Shown here: positions 45,118 to 57,500 of the stretch, one piece after another
How the letters are laid out: every line of letters starts with the position of its first letter
How positions within the stretch are numbered: position 1 is the first letter of the stretch
Assembly (NCBI GenBank): GCA_027422505.1
Contig: JAPQWV010000337.1
Span: forward strand, 372,001-436,000
Source of the DNA: Craterostigma plantagineum
Taxonomy: Eukaryota; Streptophyta; Magnoliopsida; Lamiales; Linderniaceae
Length of the DNA: 64,000 nt
Reading direction: 5' to 3'
The notes under the pieces: model-generated
What the model was told of the DNA's origin: nothing
Database searches by the model: none
What the model saw: only the letters and a program-made list of their open reading frames with translations
Position numbers and translations under genes: made by a program

Positions 45118-45815
45118 CTTCGCAAAGCTCTACTTTGCGAGTTCAAGGTCACCAAGCCGTCAGATTCTCGAAGATCAACGTCTCAGGATTATTCTTCACT
45201 TTGCGATCTCCGGTCCACTTTGCGAATTGGAAACACTTTGCGACCTCTTTGACTCTTTGCGAACTCACAACGGCTTTGCGAACCCAGGACAGTTTGCGGT
45301 TTCATTTAATCACTGTGCGAACTTTGCTCACTTTGCGAATTCCAGTTTATTTTGCGAATTCGAAGCACTTTGCGAACTCAAGTTTACTTCGCGAATTCAA
45401 CACACTTTGCGATATCTTGACTCTTTGCGAACTCCCAACTACTTTGCGAACCCAGGACAGTTTGCGATCTCATTTATCATTGTGCGAACTTTGCTCACTT
45501 TGCGAACTCCAGCTTATTTTGCGAATTCATAGCACTTTGCGAACTCAAGATTACTTCGCGAATTCAGGACAGGTTGCGAACTCAAATAGCACTTTGCAAA
45601 CTCTGCACACTTTGCGAATTAAGCTAGTTTGCGACTCCTCTCATTAACCCGTGAAGTGATAACTTTGCGAACTCACGATCAATTCGCAAAGCGATAACTT
45701 TGCGAACTCACGATCAATTCGCAAAGCGATAACTTTGCGAATTCACTCTCTCAATTCGCAAACGAGCAAAATACCTTAATTCGCAAACACTTTGTCCTAT
45801 CCACTTTTGCGATAC
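45118..45815. repeat. TTTGCGAA motif array in Copia 2 leader
   Basis: Dozens of copies of (C)TTTGCGAA(C/T)TC at irregular 15-40-base spacing, nearly all in one orientation until about 45680, then partly as the complement TTCGCAAA. Open frames across it (FANS, LRTQ-type peptides) come from the repeat itself. It lies between the primer site and gag. Confidence 0.9.
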
Positions 45816-45926
45816 ATACCCATATATTTCAAAATCAATTCCAAATTTGATTTTGACCAAAATTCTTAATTCAATTTCATTTTTTCCTCACATTACACGT
45901 TAACGATCATATCCAAAACACTAGCA

Positions 45927-47297
45927 ATGGACTCTTTCAGCATGGGAAATGATGTTAGACCTCCCATCATCCGACATGGAGAATACGCAGTTTGGAAGAG
46001 AAGATTCATCAACTTCATAGAAAGTAAGGACAATTCCGAGAACCTGTTGGAATCTATTTACAATGGACCTACACAGTACTGGACTATAATCCCCGCCACT
46101 ACTGACACCGCTCCTGCAAGAGAGGAACAGAGAATCTTGAAAACTGCTGACCAATGCAGTGATGAAGAAAAACTGCGACTAAAGGCAGACAAAGTGGCAA
46201 AATCATACATGATGCAGGCCATTCCCAACGACATTTTGATGCAACTCGAATGTGGTGATAGTGCAAAAGAAATGTGGGATGCTCTTCGAATCATGATGCA
46301 GGGGACAGAAGTCAATACAATGGCAAGAATGGCGAACACACTCATCTCTTATGACCGCTTTCATGCTAACAAAGGGGAAACTCTTCAAGAAACCTTCCAT
46401 CGATTTCTTGTCCTTCTAAACGAGCTAAAGATGAATGGAGTCACAAAAAGCGTAATGGAGATCAATATCAAATTCTTAGGATCACTTCATTCAGAATGGG
46501 AGGCTACTGCAATTATGATAAGACAAATGAACGACTTAACCAAAGTTAGCATTCATACACTATTCGACTACCTCAATCAACATTCCAATCATGTGGAGAA
46601 ACGAAGGGAGGAAATCAAATCATTAGGAAGCGACTCACTTGCTCTTATGACTGAACGATCATCAAGAAAACCAACCAAGGACAAAGAAATTTTGCAGTCA
46701 TCACAAGTTAAGGAAGGAGGAGACTCTGATTCTGATAACGAATCCAAGGAGCTTTCAAAAATTGGAGACCAGGAGATTACTCTCAAGGATCTTGCTAAGC
46801 AACTCGCTCTGGTCTCAAATTTTGTGCAGAAGAAATTTTATAAGAAGACTGGATCCTCCTCAAATCGTCAAAGGACTTCCTCCAACTCTAGAGGAAAGAC
46901 TCAGGATGAGGAAAACAACTCTGAAACTCCTCATCAAGGCGGAAAATGCTTCAACTGCGGAAAGATTGGACACTTTGCTCGAGAGTGCAGAATGCCCAAG
47001 AAAAAGGATGTTAACTATTACCGTCGAAAGGTTCAATTGGCCGAACAAAAGGAGAAGGGACTGGTCTTAATGGCAGAAGAGGACCATTGGCTTGAAGATA
47101 CCTCAGACAGCGAGAATGAGAACACGGCACTGATGGCCAAGCTGGATGACGAAGAAGACGGGGCTGGAGATGGAGAAGGCGAACCAGACAGGGAAACCTC
47201 TAACAACTCTGAAATGGTGGAGGTAAGTGAAACAGATTATGATTCTTTACTTAAGATGAAAATGAATTTTTATCCCTATATAAATCTAACAAATTAG
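45927..47297 (+). CDS. Copia 2 gag (UBN2-type) with CCHC zinc knuckle
   Basis: A 456-codon frame from the ATG at 45927, the first good start after the repeat-rich leader. An N-terminal gag fold (EYAVWKRRFINFIES...) is followed by the conserved core SYMMQAIPNDILMQLE...SAKEMWDAL (about residues 92-120) and the UBN2 region to about residue 235. A charged linker leads to a canonical zinc knuckle CFNCGKIGHFAREC (about 345-358) that would bind the element RNA, then an acidic tail. The stop at 47295 is probably a frameshift product: near 47270 a T run breaks the frame, and the normal continuation (KSNKLGKRKIKELEANL) is in the next frame. It is otherwise well preserved. Confidence 0.9.
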   Translation: MDSFSMGNDVRPPIIRHGEYAVWKRRFINFIESKDNSENLLESIYNGPTQYWTIIPATTDTAPAREEQRILKTADQCSDEEKLRLKADKVAKSYMMQAIPNDILMQLECGDSAKEMWDALRIMMQGTEVNTMARMANTLISYDRFHANKGETLQETFHRFLVLLNELKMNGVTKSVMEINIKFLGSLHSEWEATAIMIRQMNDLTKVSIHTLFDYLNQHSNHVEKRREEIKSLGSDSLALMTERSSRKPTKDKEILQSSQVKEGGDSDSDNESKELSKIGDQEITLKDLAKQLALVSNFVQKKFYKKTGSSSNRQRTSSNSRGKTQDEENNSETPHQGGKCFNCGKIGHFARECRMPKKKDVNYYRRKVQLAEQKEKGLVLMAEEDHWLEDTSDSENENTALMAKLDDEEDGAGDGEGEPDRETSNNSEMVEVSETDYDSLLKMKMNFYPYINLTN

Positions 47298-48664
47298 GTA
47301 AAAGAAAAATCAAGGAACTAGAAGCTAACTTAGAAAAAAATTTAGCAGTATTAGATAAGTTTAGATATGATTATGCCTGTGAGAAGAATCGCGTAATTGT
47401 TGCAAATGAAAAATTGCTAAGCTAGAAATACAAGTGCAAAAAACCGAAGCTAAAGCCAAGAATTTAGAAAAAGAAATGAAATCTCACAGAGATCAGGCAA
47501 TGGACGCAACAATTAAATATGACTTACTAAGTAAAGAACGGGAAAAACTGTACTCCAAAATAAAAAATTGGAGGATCTTTTAACCCGACGAGATCAATCG
47601 GAACAAACAATCTTCTTAAACAAACCAGCTAACGTTGATTTTTACAATCCTTATAAGGGACTAGGTTTTGAAAACCCAGGTAAGTTAAAAGAAGCCATAT
47701 CAAATTCACCCTACCTATATGATTTCAAATTTATGCAGACAGGTTGTCTTGCGAATCTAATGTCTTTTGTTAGTGAGAATGAGACAGCGACACACAGTGA
47801 AACTCAAAAAACTTTTAACTACACAGAATTAAATGATAGTTATAAAGAAAGAAATTGTCCAGCAATAACTGAATTTGAAACAGATATTTTTCACCCAAGT
47901 GAAGGAGAAACCTCAGGTACTTTGGAAAATAAGACACCGATGACTACTTATGCAACTGGATATATGCCTGAGTGCATAAAGAAAATCAGTGATCTTCACT
48001 CCACTCTCGAAAGCGAGAGAAAGTCATTTGATGAAGAAAGGCACAAACTTCTTCATGAAATATCTTCACTTAAAGAAAAAATAAGAATACACACTATTTC
48101 ATACACCTTAATTTCAAATGACAAAATTTCCTGCACTAATTCATTAAAATTTTCAGGACCCACAAAAGAGCCATTGAAGAGTCAAGTTTGGGTTAAAAAG
48201 GAAGATATCTTGAAGGAGAATCGTGATCTTAATGTACCTTTTGTCATTGAGTATTTTCCTTCCAAAACTTTTGTACCTTCTTTATTTGGTCATGTATCAA
48301 AAAATTATCTTCTTCAACAAAAACAAAGTTTTCCATGCATGATCATGTCACCAAACAAACTCACAAAACAATTCCTAAAAACAAAACTACAACGTCAAAA
48401 CAAGAATCAAAATCAAAAGCTATCAAAGAACCTGTCAAACTTACAAAAATCAAAAAACTCGAGTCTAAACCGAAGACAAAAAGACTCTCACTAGAGCACA
48501 AATGGATTCCAAAACTTCAAACTGCAGGAACACAAATCCCTATCCTAGAAATAGGTAGTAACTCTGTGTCATTCCTTAACAAAGGAAAGTCTAGGAAGTC
48601 TAAACGGACTAACAAAATTGACAGAGGTGGACCCATATTTCAATGGGTACCTAAAACCCTCTAG
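47298..48664 (+). pseudogene. Copia 2 gag C-terminal coiled-coil extension, frameshifted
   Basis: Pieces in three frames: a lysine/glutamate-rich coiled coil (47300-47560, broken near 47420 and 47560), then 47568-48494 with DFYNPYKGLGFENPGKL and another coiled coil (LHSTLESERKSFDEERHKLL, about 48000), and a last piece ending GPIFQWVPK at about 48655. The WVPK motif normally sits just before the protease in this kind of Copia polyprotein. Three or more single-base shifts separate the pieces, so the full gag-pol fusion cannot be read without corrections. Confidence 0.75.
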
Positions 48665-48672
48665 TTTTATAT

Positions 48673-51600
48673 TTGCAGGCCCTTCATGTGTGGTACCTAG
48701 ATTCTGGTTGCTCCACACACATGACTGGGACAAAGGAACTGTTGAGCAACTACATTGATAGACCTGGAGGACTGGTACGCTTTGGAAATAGCAATGGAGC
48801 CAGAATCCTTGGTCATGGCGATCTCATATGCAATCGACTCACAATTAAACAAGTCTCGTATGTTGAAGGACTGACACACAACCTCTTGTCAATAGGACAG
48901 TTCAGTGATTTTGGACTCCAAGTTGTGTTTCTAAAGAAAACTTGCAAAATTCTCAATGCCAATGGTGAAGAACTCCTTACTGGAACTCGCAAGACAAATC
49001 TTTACACCATTGATATTAGAACTGTCAAACCAAAGACTGATATCTGCCTAATCTCCAAAGCAACTTCAACTCAGAATGACTTATGGCACCAACGGTTATC
49101 TCATCTTAACTTCAAGACCATCAACAAGCTGTCAACCAACAAATTGGCGATTGGACTACCACCACTGAAGTATCAAAAAGAGCATATATGCTCTGCTTGT
49201 GAGAAAGGAAAAATGAAGAAAGCCTCACATCCTACAAAACACACCGCTTCCACTCAACATCCTCTAGAGCTTCTACACATGGATCTGTGTGGCCCAATGC
49301 GAACTGAAAGCATAAGTGGAAAGCGATATATGCTGGTTATCGTTGATGACTATTCCCGATATACTTGGGTACGCTTTTTACGGACTAAATCAGAGACAGT
49401 CGATCATATTCCAAACCTAATCAGAACAACGCAGAACCTACTCCAGAGGAGTGTTAAAATAGTTAGATCAGACAATGGAACAGAATTCAAGAATCAACAG
49501 CTCAGCGACTTCTACGAATCCATAGGGATTACCCAACAGTTGTCTGCTGTCTACACACCTCAACAAAATGGGGTTGTTGAAAGGCGAAATCGAACACTCG
49601 TAGAGGCCGCACGAACAATGATCATTCAATCATCACTATCTCATTTTCTTTGGGCTGAAGCAATGAATACTGCTTGCTATACGCAGAATCGCACAAGCAT
49701 TCATCTAAGATTTGGAAAGACGCCATATGAACTTATAAATGGCAGACTGCCCAACATTGCTCATTTTCGAATTTTTGGATGCAAGTGCTTCGTCGCCAAC
49801 GACCGGGAAGACAAGTCCAAACTTGATCCAAAAGCAACTGAAGGAATCTTCGTAGGCTACTCTGCTCAATCTAAGGCGTACAGGATATTTCTCAGAGACA
49901 GAAGGATAATCATTGAAAGTATAAATGTCACCTTTGACGAGGGACTCGAACTTTTGACTGGACGTAGCAGTTTGGGACAAGTCTCAAGAACACCACACCT
50001 TATTCATTCTCATAATGAAGAAGGAGAATGTTCGAGAGATGCCTCTGAATGGAACTCTTCAGATCAACAAGCAACTGATTCCTCTAGACAAAGCAACCCC
50101 ACATGCTTTACTCAACGAGCTCAAGAAGAACGGGATTTGGATCTACTTTTTGAGCATATTTATATTTCTCAAAATCAGACAAGACCATCTACTGATTCAT
50201 TTCCAAATACTGAATCCAGTCCTAGTTTGTCAACTCATGATTCAGAACCTATTCCTAACCAGACCCTTCCTCCCTCAGATGCAGAAGCCTCGACCCCAAC
50301 AACAACTTTGACCACAACGCAGACAGAGGCCTCCTCCTCAACTCCAGCTGGCAACATTATCGTGTCTGCAATCGACTATCCACTAAGTGATGAGTCGCAA
50401 ATAGACGAAACGACACTACCCCACGAAAAGAAATGGGTTCGACATCATCCTACTGATCAAATAATAGGGGATCCAAATACAGGAGTAACGACTAGAAGAT
50501 CACTTTCAAATGAATGTCTGTTCACCTGTTTCTTGAGTCAAACAGAACCTAAAAGAGTAGTTGACGCACTACGAGATCCTAACTGGATAGTGGCTATGCA
50601 AGAGGAGATTAATCAATTCGAGCGCCTCAAAGTCTGGAACTTAGTTCCTCGCCCAAAAGGAAAAACGGTGATTGGAACAAAGTGGGTATTTAAAAACAAA
50701 AAGGATGAAGATGGTGTTGTTATTCGGAACAAGGCTAGGCTTGTCGCTAAGGGATATAATCAACAGGAAGGAATTGATTACGATGAAACATTTGCCCCTG
50801 TAGCTAGAATCGAAGCTATTAGGTTGTTCCTTGCATACGCAGCACACAAAGATTTCACTGTCTATCAAATGGATGTAAAAACAGCCTTCTTGAACGGAAT
50901 TCTGAAAGAAGAAGTGTATGTGTCACAGCCAGACGGATTTCTCAATGCTGATCATCCCGACTTTGTTTACAAACTTGACAAATCACTGTACGGCCTTAAA
51001 CAAGCTCCAAGAGCCTGGTATGAGGTGCTTTCCGACTTTCTTATCTCCTCAGGCTTCACTAAAGGGAAAATTGACACTACCTTGTTCGTAAAGAAAGATG
51101 GTTCTGATATCATGCTTGTGCAAATCTATGTGGATGATATCATTTTTGGCTCTACAAACCCTAAACTTTGTGAAGAATTTAGCATTCTGATGCAATCACA
51201 GTTTGAAATGAGTATGATGGGAGAAATGTCATTCTTCCTCGGATTACAAATCAAACAACTTCAAGATGGGATCTTTATTAATCAATCAAAGTATATTCAC
51301 GATATTCTCAAAAAATATGGGATTGACAAGAGCAAATCATCGAGTACACCCATGTCAACATCATGCTCACTCGATGCAGATCATTTAGGTGAACCTGTTG
51401 ATGTTACTCATTACCGAGGGATCATTGGGTCATTACTCTATCTCACAGCCAGTCGGCCAGACATCTTATTCTCTACATGTCTTTGTGCTCGATTTCAAGC
51501 TAACCCCAAGGAGTCGCATCTTCATGCTGTCAAAAGAATCTTGAAATATCTGAAAGGAACACCAGACCTTGGACTGTGGTATCCTAAGAATTCAAATATG

Positions 51601-52074
51601 AAACTAATAGGGTATTCTGACGCAGACTTTGCAGGTTGCAGATTAGATAGAAAAAGCACTTCTGGACACATCCAATTCCTAGGCGACAAGCTTGTATGTT
51701 GGGCCTCGAAGAAACAAAATTGTGTGTCAACTTCCACGGCGGAAGCAGAATACGTGGCTGCAGCCAGTTGTTGCTCACAAATTTTGTGGATCAGAACTCA
51801 ACTACGGGACTACGGGTTCGATCTAAATAGAATTCCTATTTACTGTGATTCCAAGAGTGCTATTGCAATTACATGCAATCCTGTTCATCACTCACGCACT
51901 AAGCACATAGATCTTCGCTATCACTTCATAAAGGATCACGTAGAGCGAGGCATAATAGAAATGTACTTTGTCAATACAGAGCTTCAACTAGCCGATTTGC
52001 TTACAAAAGCATTGGATGAAAAACGCTTCCAATGCTTAGTAGCAAAGTTGGGAATGTTGAACCTCAACTTTTAA
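48673..52074 (+). CDS. Copia 2 pol: protease, integrase, reverse transcriptase, RNase H (intact)
   Basis: One open frame of 1133 codons without an ATG at its start, so it must be reached by frameshift or readthrough from gag. Domains in order: aspartic protease [13 protein letters not shown] (about residue 6), a GAG-pre-integrase zinc part HQRLSHLNF...CSACEKGK (about 135-180), an integrase core with [21 protein letters not shown] and [14 protein letters not shown] (about 200-310), a variable linker, and reverse transcriptase ([32 protein letters not shown] near 690, [12 protein letters not shown] near 775, YVDDIIFGS near 818). RNase H follows with [16 protein letters not shown] and [13 protein letters not shown] (about 980-1030). 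It ends [13 protein letters not shown]...LGMLNLNF. All catalytic motifs seen are intact. Confidence 0.95.
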   Translation: MQALHVWYLDSGCSTHMTGTKELLSNYIDRPGGLVRFGNSNGARILGHGDLICNRLTIKQVSYVEGLTHNLLSIGQFSDFGLQVVFLKKTCKILNANGEELLTGTRKTNLYTIDIRTVKPKTDICLISKATSTQNDLWHQRLSHLNFKTINKLSTNKLAIGLPPLKYQKEHICSACEKGKMKKASHPTKHTASTQHPLELLHMDLCGPMRTESISGKRYMLVIVDDYSRYTWVRFLRTKSETVDHIPNLIRTTQNLLQRSVKIVRSDNGTEFKNQQLSDFYESIGITQQLSAVYTPQQNGVVERRNRTLVEAARTMIIQSSLSHFLWAEAMNTACYTQNRTSIHLRFGKTPYELINGRLPNIAHFRIFGCKCFVANDREDKSKLDPKATEGIFVGYSAQSKAYRIFLRDRRIIIESINVTFDEGLELLTGRSSLGQVSRTPHLIHSHNEEGECSRDASEWNSSDQQATDSSRQSNPTCFTQRAQEERDLDLLFEHIYISQNQTRPSTDSFPNTESSPSLSTHDSEPIPNQTLPPSDAEASTPTTTLTTTQTEASSSTPAGNIIVSAIDYPLSDESQIDETTLPHEKKWVRHHPTDQIIGDPNTGVTTRRSLSNECLFTCFLSQTEPKRVVDALRDPNWIVAMQEEINQFERLKVWNLVPRPKGKTVIGTKWVFKNKKDEDGVVIRNKARLVAKGYNQQEGIDYDETFAPVARIEAIRLFLAYAAHKDFTVYQMDVKTAFLNGILKEEVYVSQPDGFLNADHPDFVYKLDKSLYGLKQAPRAWYEVLSDFLISSGFTKGKIDTTLFVKKDGSDIMLVQIYVDDIIFGSTNPKLCEEFSILMQSQFEMSMMGEMSFFLGLQIKQLQDGIFINQSKYIHDILKKYGIDKSKSSSTPMSTSCSLDADHLGEPVDVTHYRGIIGSLLYLTASRPDILFSTCLCARFQANPKESHLHAVKRILKYLKGTPDLGLWYPKNSNMKLIGYSDADFAGCRLDRKSTSGHIQFLGDKLVCWASKKQNCVSTSTAEAEYVAAASCCSQILWIRTQLRDYGFDLNRIPIYCDSKSAIAITCNPVHHSRTKHIDLRYHFIKDHVERGIIEMYFVNTELQLADLLTKALDEKRFQCLVAKLGMLNLNF

Positions 52075-52257
52075 TTTTGCCTATGCCCTCCTACAGTTCA
52101 CCATTTATCTATCTGCTATGTTACTAATCTCTTATTCTGTGTGTGTTTATTATGTTAACCATCTATTTAGGATTTTTTTTTAGTTTTTTTTTATTTTTTT
52201 CAATAAATTGTTTCTTGTGTCCAATAAGTCGATGTTGCGCCAATGCTGATGGCGTTA

Positions 52258-52490
52258 CATCGAGGGGGAGAAAAGCTATATCCATGCATCGAGGGGGAGT
52301 GAGTTCAATCATTTTTCAGATACTCGATAGGCATTATATTTAGGGGGAGTGAGTTCAATCATTTTTCAGATACTAGGGGGAGTTTTTCAATGAATATTTA
52401 TTCAAGAAACTCAAACATTTAGGGGGAGTTTTCGTACAACAACTCAAATACTTATTCAAAGAAATCCAAACATATAGGGGGAGCTCTCAA
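52258..52490 (+). other. Cluster of PPT-like AGGGGGAG motifs after pol
   Basis: Six purine motifs (CGAGGGGGAGAA, CGAGGGGGAGTG, TTTAGGGGGAGTG, CTAGGGGGAGTT, TTTAGGGGGAGTT, ATAGGGGGAGCT), with a duplicated GAGTTCAATCATTTTTCAGA segment between two of them. Multiple PPTs are a described Sirevirus feature. Confidence 0.8.
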
Positions 52491-52984
52491 AAACTCGTAT
52501 TCCCTATAAAAATCCAAAGCAAAATAGCAAGTAAAACAACAAATAAGCTCAAAAGAAGGTAAATCTAAAAAACAAGCATATTCAAATTATGCTCAAAGTT
52601 GCGTCTTAACTCTGCCTGTTCCTTGAGCTTCTTTTCTTCTTCTTGCTTCTGCCAATCCATCTGTAAACGAGAAAATAAGAAATTTGTTAGTTCTTAGATG
52701 TAAGGTACTTCAATGAGATTTGAGACCTATCTATTTATAAACATGAAGGAAACTTACGTCATTTATTGTCCCGACATTAAGACGAATTTTTGACTAAGGC
52801 GAAGATTTTCTTTTTCAATAAGGATATCGTATCATGAAAATCGATCTTGAAAAACCCATTGATTTGATGTTATCCTTGTAATTGATCGCGCTAAATTGGT
52901 AGTACTTGGGTCTTTTCTAGATTTTTGGTATCTTTCCCTAGTCAATTTCAAAAATTCCATTACAAATTAATTATTAGAATTTGG
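52491..52984. other. Copia 2 spacer, no gene
   Basis: AT-rich spacer between the PPT-like cluster and the second motif array; nothing recognised. Confidence 0.45.
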
Positions 52985-54265
52985 ATTCGCAAAACTAAAC
53001 TTAATTTGAACAATTGTTATTCGCAAACCATTTTCAATTTTAACCAAGTCAAGGAATCAAGTTGCGAACTAACGGCTCTCAATTCGCAAACTGATCGATT
53101 CGCAAACTACAACTTCGCGAATCTAAAGTGGGCCCTTATCTCAAAAGTTTACAGCCCAACTCAAAACTAGGGTTTACACTTTAGGCCCGCAAAGTTGCTT
53201 CTAAATACCAATTCGCAAACCTCTCTCAAATACACAACACTCTCAATTCGCAAACCTCTCTCAAACACGCAACACTCTCAAATCGCAAACCTCTGTCAGT
53301 TTAGATAAAATTTTGCGAACCTCAAATCGCAGTCTCAATAGCATATCCCAGTCCTCGTTCTCAGAAACTCTTCGGTGGTAAGGAATCACTCGATATAGTT
53401 CCTACAATGAAATGTCTTTCTTTTTCAGCTTTGCAGGTTTAAATCGTGAAGAACAGGGCCATACTCGGATTTTTTATTATTATCGATGAATTTCTGTTTA
53501 TGTTGTTAGTTTCTGATTGGGATATTTCTGGGTAAATGTCGATTTTTGAGCTTCTGGGTTTGCTTGTTAATTAGAACTTTTAATTTCATTTTAAATGTCT
53601 TCGTTTAATCGGTCGAAGTACAGCTTTGCGAACTCAAAAACTGTTTTGCACAAATCGCAAACCTTGTGCTTTGCAAATCCTGTCAAAGTCGCAAACTTCG
53701 CTTTGCTTTGCGAATTCTACTCTGCGAATTCTAAGATTGCGCTCTACTTTGCGAATTCTAAGCTTATTCTGCGAATTCTAAGTTTACTTTGCGTATTCTA
53801 AGTTTACTTTGCGAATTCCAAGTTTGTTCTGCGAATTCTACTTTGTGAATTATAAGACTGCTTTACTTTGTGAATTCTAAACTTACTTTGCGAACTCTAA
53901 GCTTACTGTGCGAACTCTAAGTTTACTTTGCGAATTCTACTCTGCGAATTCCAAGATTGATTTACTTTGCGAATTCTAAGCTTATTTTGCGAACTCTAAG
54001 TTTACTTTGCGAACTTTGCGAATTCTACTTTGCGAATTCTAAGATTGCTTTACTTGGCGAATTCTAAATTTGCTTTGCGAGTTCTACTTTGCGAATTATA
54101 AGATTGCGAATTCTAAGGTTGCGTTACTTTGCGAATTCTAAGCTCATTCTGCAAACTCTAAGTTTGCACATTTAGATATGCGCACGATTCACTTCGCGAA
54201 TTGTTACTTTGCGACTCACAGTTTACCCGATATTTCAAATGCTCAATTCGCAAAGTTCTTTTTCA
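52985..54265. repeat. Second TTTGCGAA motif array, before extra ORF
   Basis: First part (52985-53340) mostly as the complement AATTCGCAAA. After a motif-poor gap, a dense forward array of CTTTGCGAATTCTAAG-type units runs from about 53615 to 54260. The motif is the same as in the leader array, though the flanking consensus differs (TCTAAG here, TCA/CAC there). Confidence 0.9.
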
Positions 54266-54537
54266 ACTCAACCCGCAATCCATACTTAGTAAATTTTTCG
54301 GCCAAAATATTTCGTCACATAAATGGGCCCAACAGGAATGGGCCAAATCTTTTCTAAACGTTTTTTTTTTGTTTTAAAGCCCATACTTTAACAATATTCT
54401 CTTGATATTCAATTGTTATAATATCATGACACTGATTCCATTATTCTTTCTTCTTGCAGTCTCAGCAGCACTTCCCGGTGTCAAAAATATATTAAAAAAA
54501 AAACAAACAAAAAAAAAAAAAACAAAAAAAAAGAAAC

Positions 54538-57500
54538 ATGACGACACCTACGGACATCGTTTACCCAACCTCACAATTGATAACGATCAAGGACAATAAT
54601 TTCCAACTTGACCTTCATACATTCAAGTGCAAGGACGAAGTTATATTATCCATTCTGAGGAATCATCATCTTGGGTATGCCTTTTCGGCCTCGGTCCAAG
54701 TCCCTACAGTCTACCTTCAGCAATTCTGGGGGACGATGAAGACAAAAATCGCTCAGGATAACAGTATATACTACGAGGCCCAAATAGCAAATGAGACTGT
54801 CAGCATCACAAGCGATCTCATTCGGAGTATTCTCAGATTGCCAAGTCAACCTCACTACGAACCCGAGGCTTCTGAGAATGAGCTTGTGGATGATATGATG
54901 AAGATGGGATATTACACGCCTATCAAGTTTGTCTCCCATTTTCAGAACTCCATGATCCCACATCCTTGGCGAACACTCTTTACATTTGTCAATAAGTGCT
55001 TCTCACCCAAGCACTCAGGATGGGATAGATGCAATATCACAATCCTTCGCATCTTCCATGGGATTGTGTTTCGAAGAAATTACGATTTTGTCAAGCTTAT
55101 CATCACGGACCTCGACGACCAACTACACCAACGTTCAAAGTCCAAAAGGCCACAGAATTTGCCATATCCCCGGTGGTTCTCACTTATCATCAATCATTTC
55201 CTGACCACAACACAGGGAATACCATCACGACCAGCAGAAGAAAATTTCACCCCACCCAAACTGCGCTACCTTCAGAAGGGAAAGTCTGATGACAAATATT
55301 CGCGCAAGGCAATGCCAATCCCTCGCGAATTACTCGTTCTAGCAAACCCCGACCATATTGATGCCTATTACAGCGTTTACAAAGTTCCTCACCCCATGAC
55401 ACAGGATAACCCACCTGAGTCTAACCCAGGGGTTAGTGAGACTGAGAGAGCAGAAAGGAGCGAGAGAGAAAGAGAGAGTGAGACCTTGACAGAAACCACA
55501 GAAACCAACCCTATCCCACACGCACCACAGTCTTCATCTCAAGAAACAATCCTCGACCAACCACCACCATCCTCTGAACACACAATACCCGAACCATCGC
55601 TCGACGAACAACCACACATAGTTGTTCCCGAGACGATCACAACAGCAATAACTCAGTCAGAAAGAGCCGGGTCACTCCCTAGGATAGAAGACGTCGTAGT
55701 CGACCCAACGACGCATGAGCGAACCCCACCAGACCATTCACTTGTCTCCCAACAGACAAGTGTCTCAACACAACGTGAACCACCCCAAACCTCCAGCAGC
55801 TCGGTCCCTGTGTCTGAATCAACTCAAGAAATACCCATTCCCGTGACACAGACCGAGCCTCAGCCTGATCCTCAGGCAACAACGTTCATAGAAGAGCCCC
55901 AAATAGAGGCTCTTCAAGGATTGGACGGAAGTCTCTCGGATGTTGATGATTTCAGCAGCTCACCATCCGCGAGCCACCGTACAGAACCTAGTTCTGGACG
56001 CGTGCTAACGGGACGCCTTGACGATCCCGGAGATACTCTCACCCAAGCCCGTCCCACTGACGTGGCAACAACGACCCGAGCACCATCTCCAATTGATGCG
56101 TCGCAAGGAGTGGTCGGAAGACCCAAGGATCCTGAAGTTCCACGAACTTCGGGTGACGAGGGCCACCGTCCAGAACCTAGTTCTGAACGTGTGCCAACGG
56201 CTCCCTCTAGTGGCGCCGGATCAATTCCAACACAGGTGACGACTGCCTACTTGGAGAACCGGTTGTTCGAATTCTTCGAGACCGTAACCCTACCAAGGGT
56301 CAAAGGTCTTATTAAGGAGGCGGTTCAAGCAACTTCCACCGACAAAGGGAAGGCTCCCATATCTGACCAACCTCCTCCTCAACAGCCGGTACTTCCCCGA
56401 CTTCTCACCTTGCCACCACGCAACCCGCCGACACCCAACTTGTACACAGTACCTCTGCTAGAGCTTTTTGATGTTGGCATTGCTCGCATGATTGAACTCG
56501 ACAGCAACCGGAGCTTTGAAGAAGAAGACCTCTACAGGAAGCTGGTCGCAGGAGGCGTCATCCCATCTCAAGATGCGAGCATCCCAACTGAAACATGCCG
56601 CCAAGAAGGCCCCAGTCAGAAACGTCGTCATGACGATCCAGACGACCAGGATCGTCCTGAGGGGGAGAGCAGCAAGAGACCGAGAACCACGTCTTCTGTT
56701 GCTCGGGGCGGAAGAGGCAGAACACGCGGGGTTCAAACGCGTGGAGGCAGTTCGTCACGACCACCTAATCCACCACCAAGGTCCTCCAGGGGCAGACAAG
56801 CTACACCAGGGCCGAACCAGACAACTTCCCTTGGTGGAGTCGAGTCTGCTCCCTCGAGGATCTCCACCCAACCAGTCCAAGCAACTACAACTCCTCGTCA
56901 AAAGGATCCTCAAGACTACATCGGCAGATATATCTTAGACGAGGAATGGATGACGAGAACAGAGACAGCAGAAGAGTCCCGCCTAAGGATTGAAAGCGTT
57001 CGTAATTTATTAAAGGCGGCAGCAGCAGACTTCTGCTTCATCGAGCGAGAGGAAGAGGAGCAAGGAGAGAATCCTGAGGCAGAACTTCCAGAACTTCCAG
57101 AACTCCTTCAGCATCAGGTGCCCGAGGAACCAACGCCAGGCTACGAGTTCATAGAAACTCGTTGGAGAAACGCGAAGATCAAGGCACCCTTTCTTGAGGA
57201 TCTTTATCCAAAGATCTGGAGGAAGGAAGAAGAAATAAAGGGAGTCAACGAGCTGAATCTTCGAGGCCTTGAGCACCTGAGAGGGACGTATAGGGGACTT
57301 AGCCATCAGATTATGCTCTGGGAAGTCACGGCCAAGAAAGGGATGAATAGAGATCAATATAGGAAGTACATGAGAGATCAATCGGCCATCTGCGATATTG
57401 TGGACGTCGAATGGGCGGTAGGAAGATATGTAGGCCCTGTCTTTGTTATTGATCGATATGACAGGAAAATTGTAAGATATTCAGAAGCAGATCTTCCCTA

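Noticed and set aside
45045..45647. 200-residue proteins with repeated FANS/LRTQ peptides upstream of gag
   Set aside because: Translation of the TTTGCGAA array in two frames; no stable consensus at protein level and no start context.
46058..46345. Minus-strand ORFs opposite Copia 2 gag and pol
   Set aside because: Shadows of the intact sense frames, with no recognisable domain.
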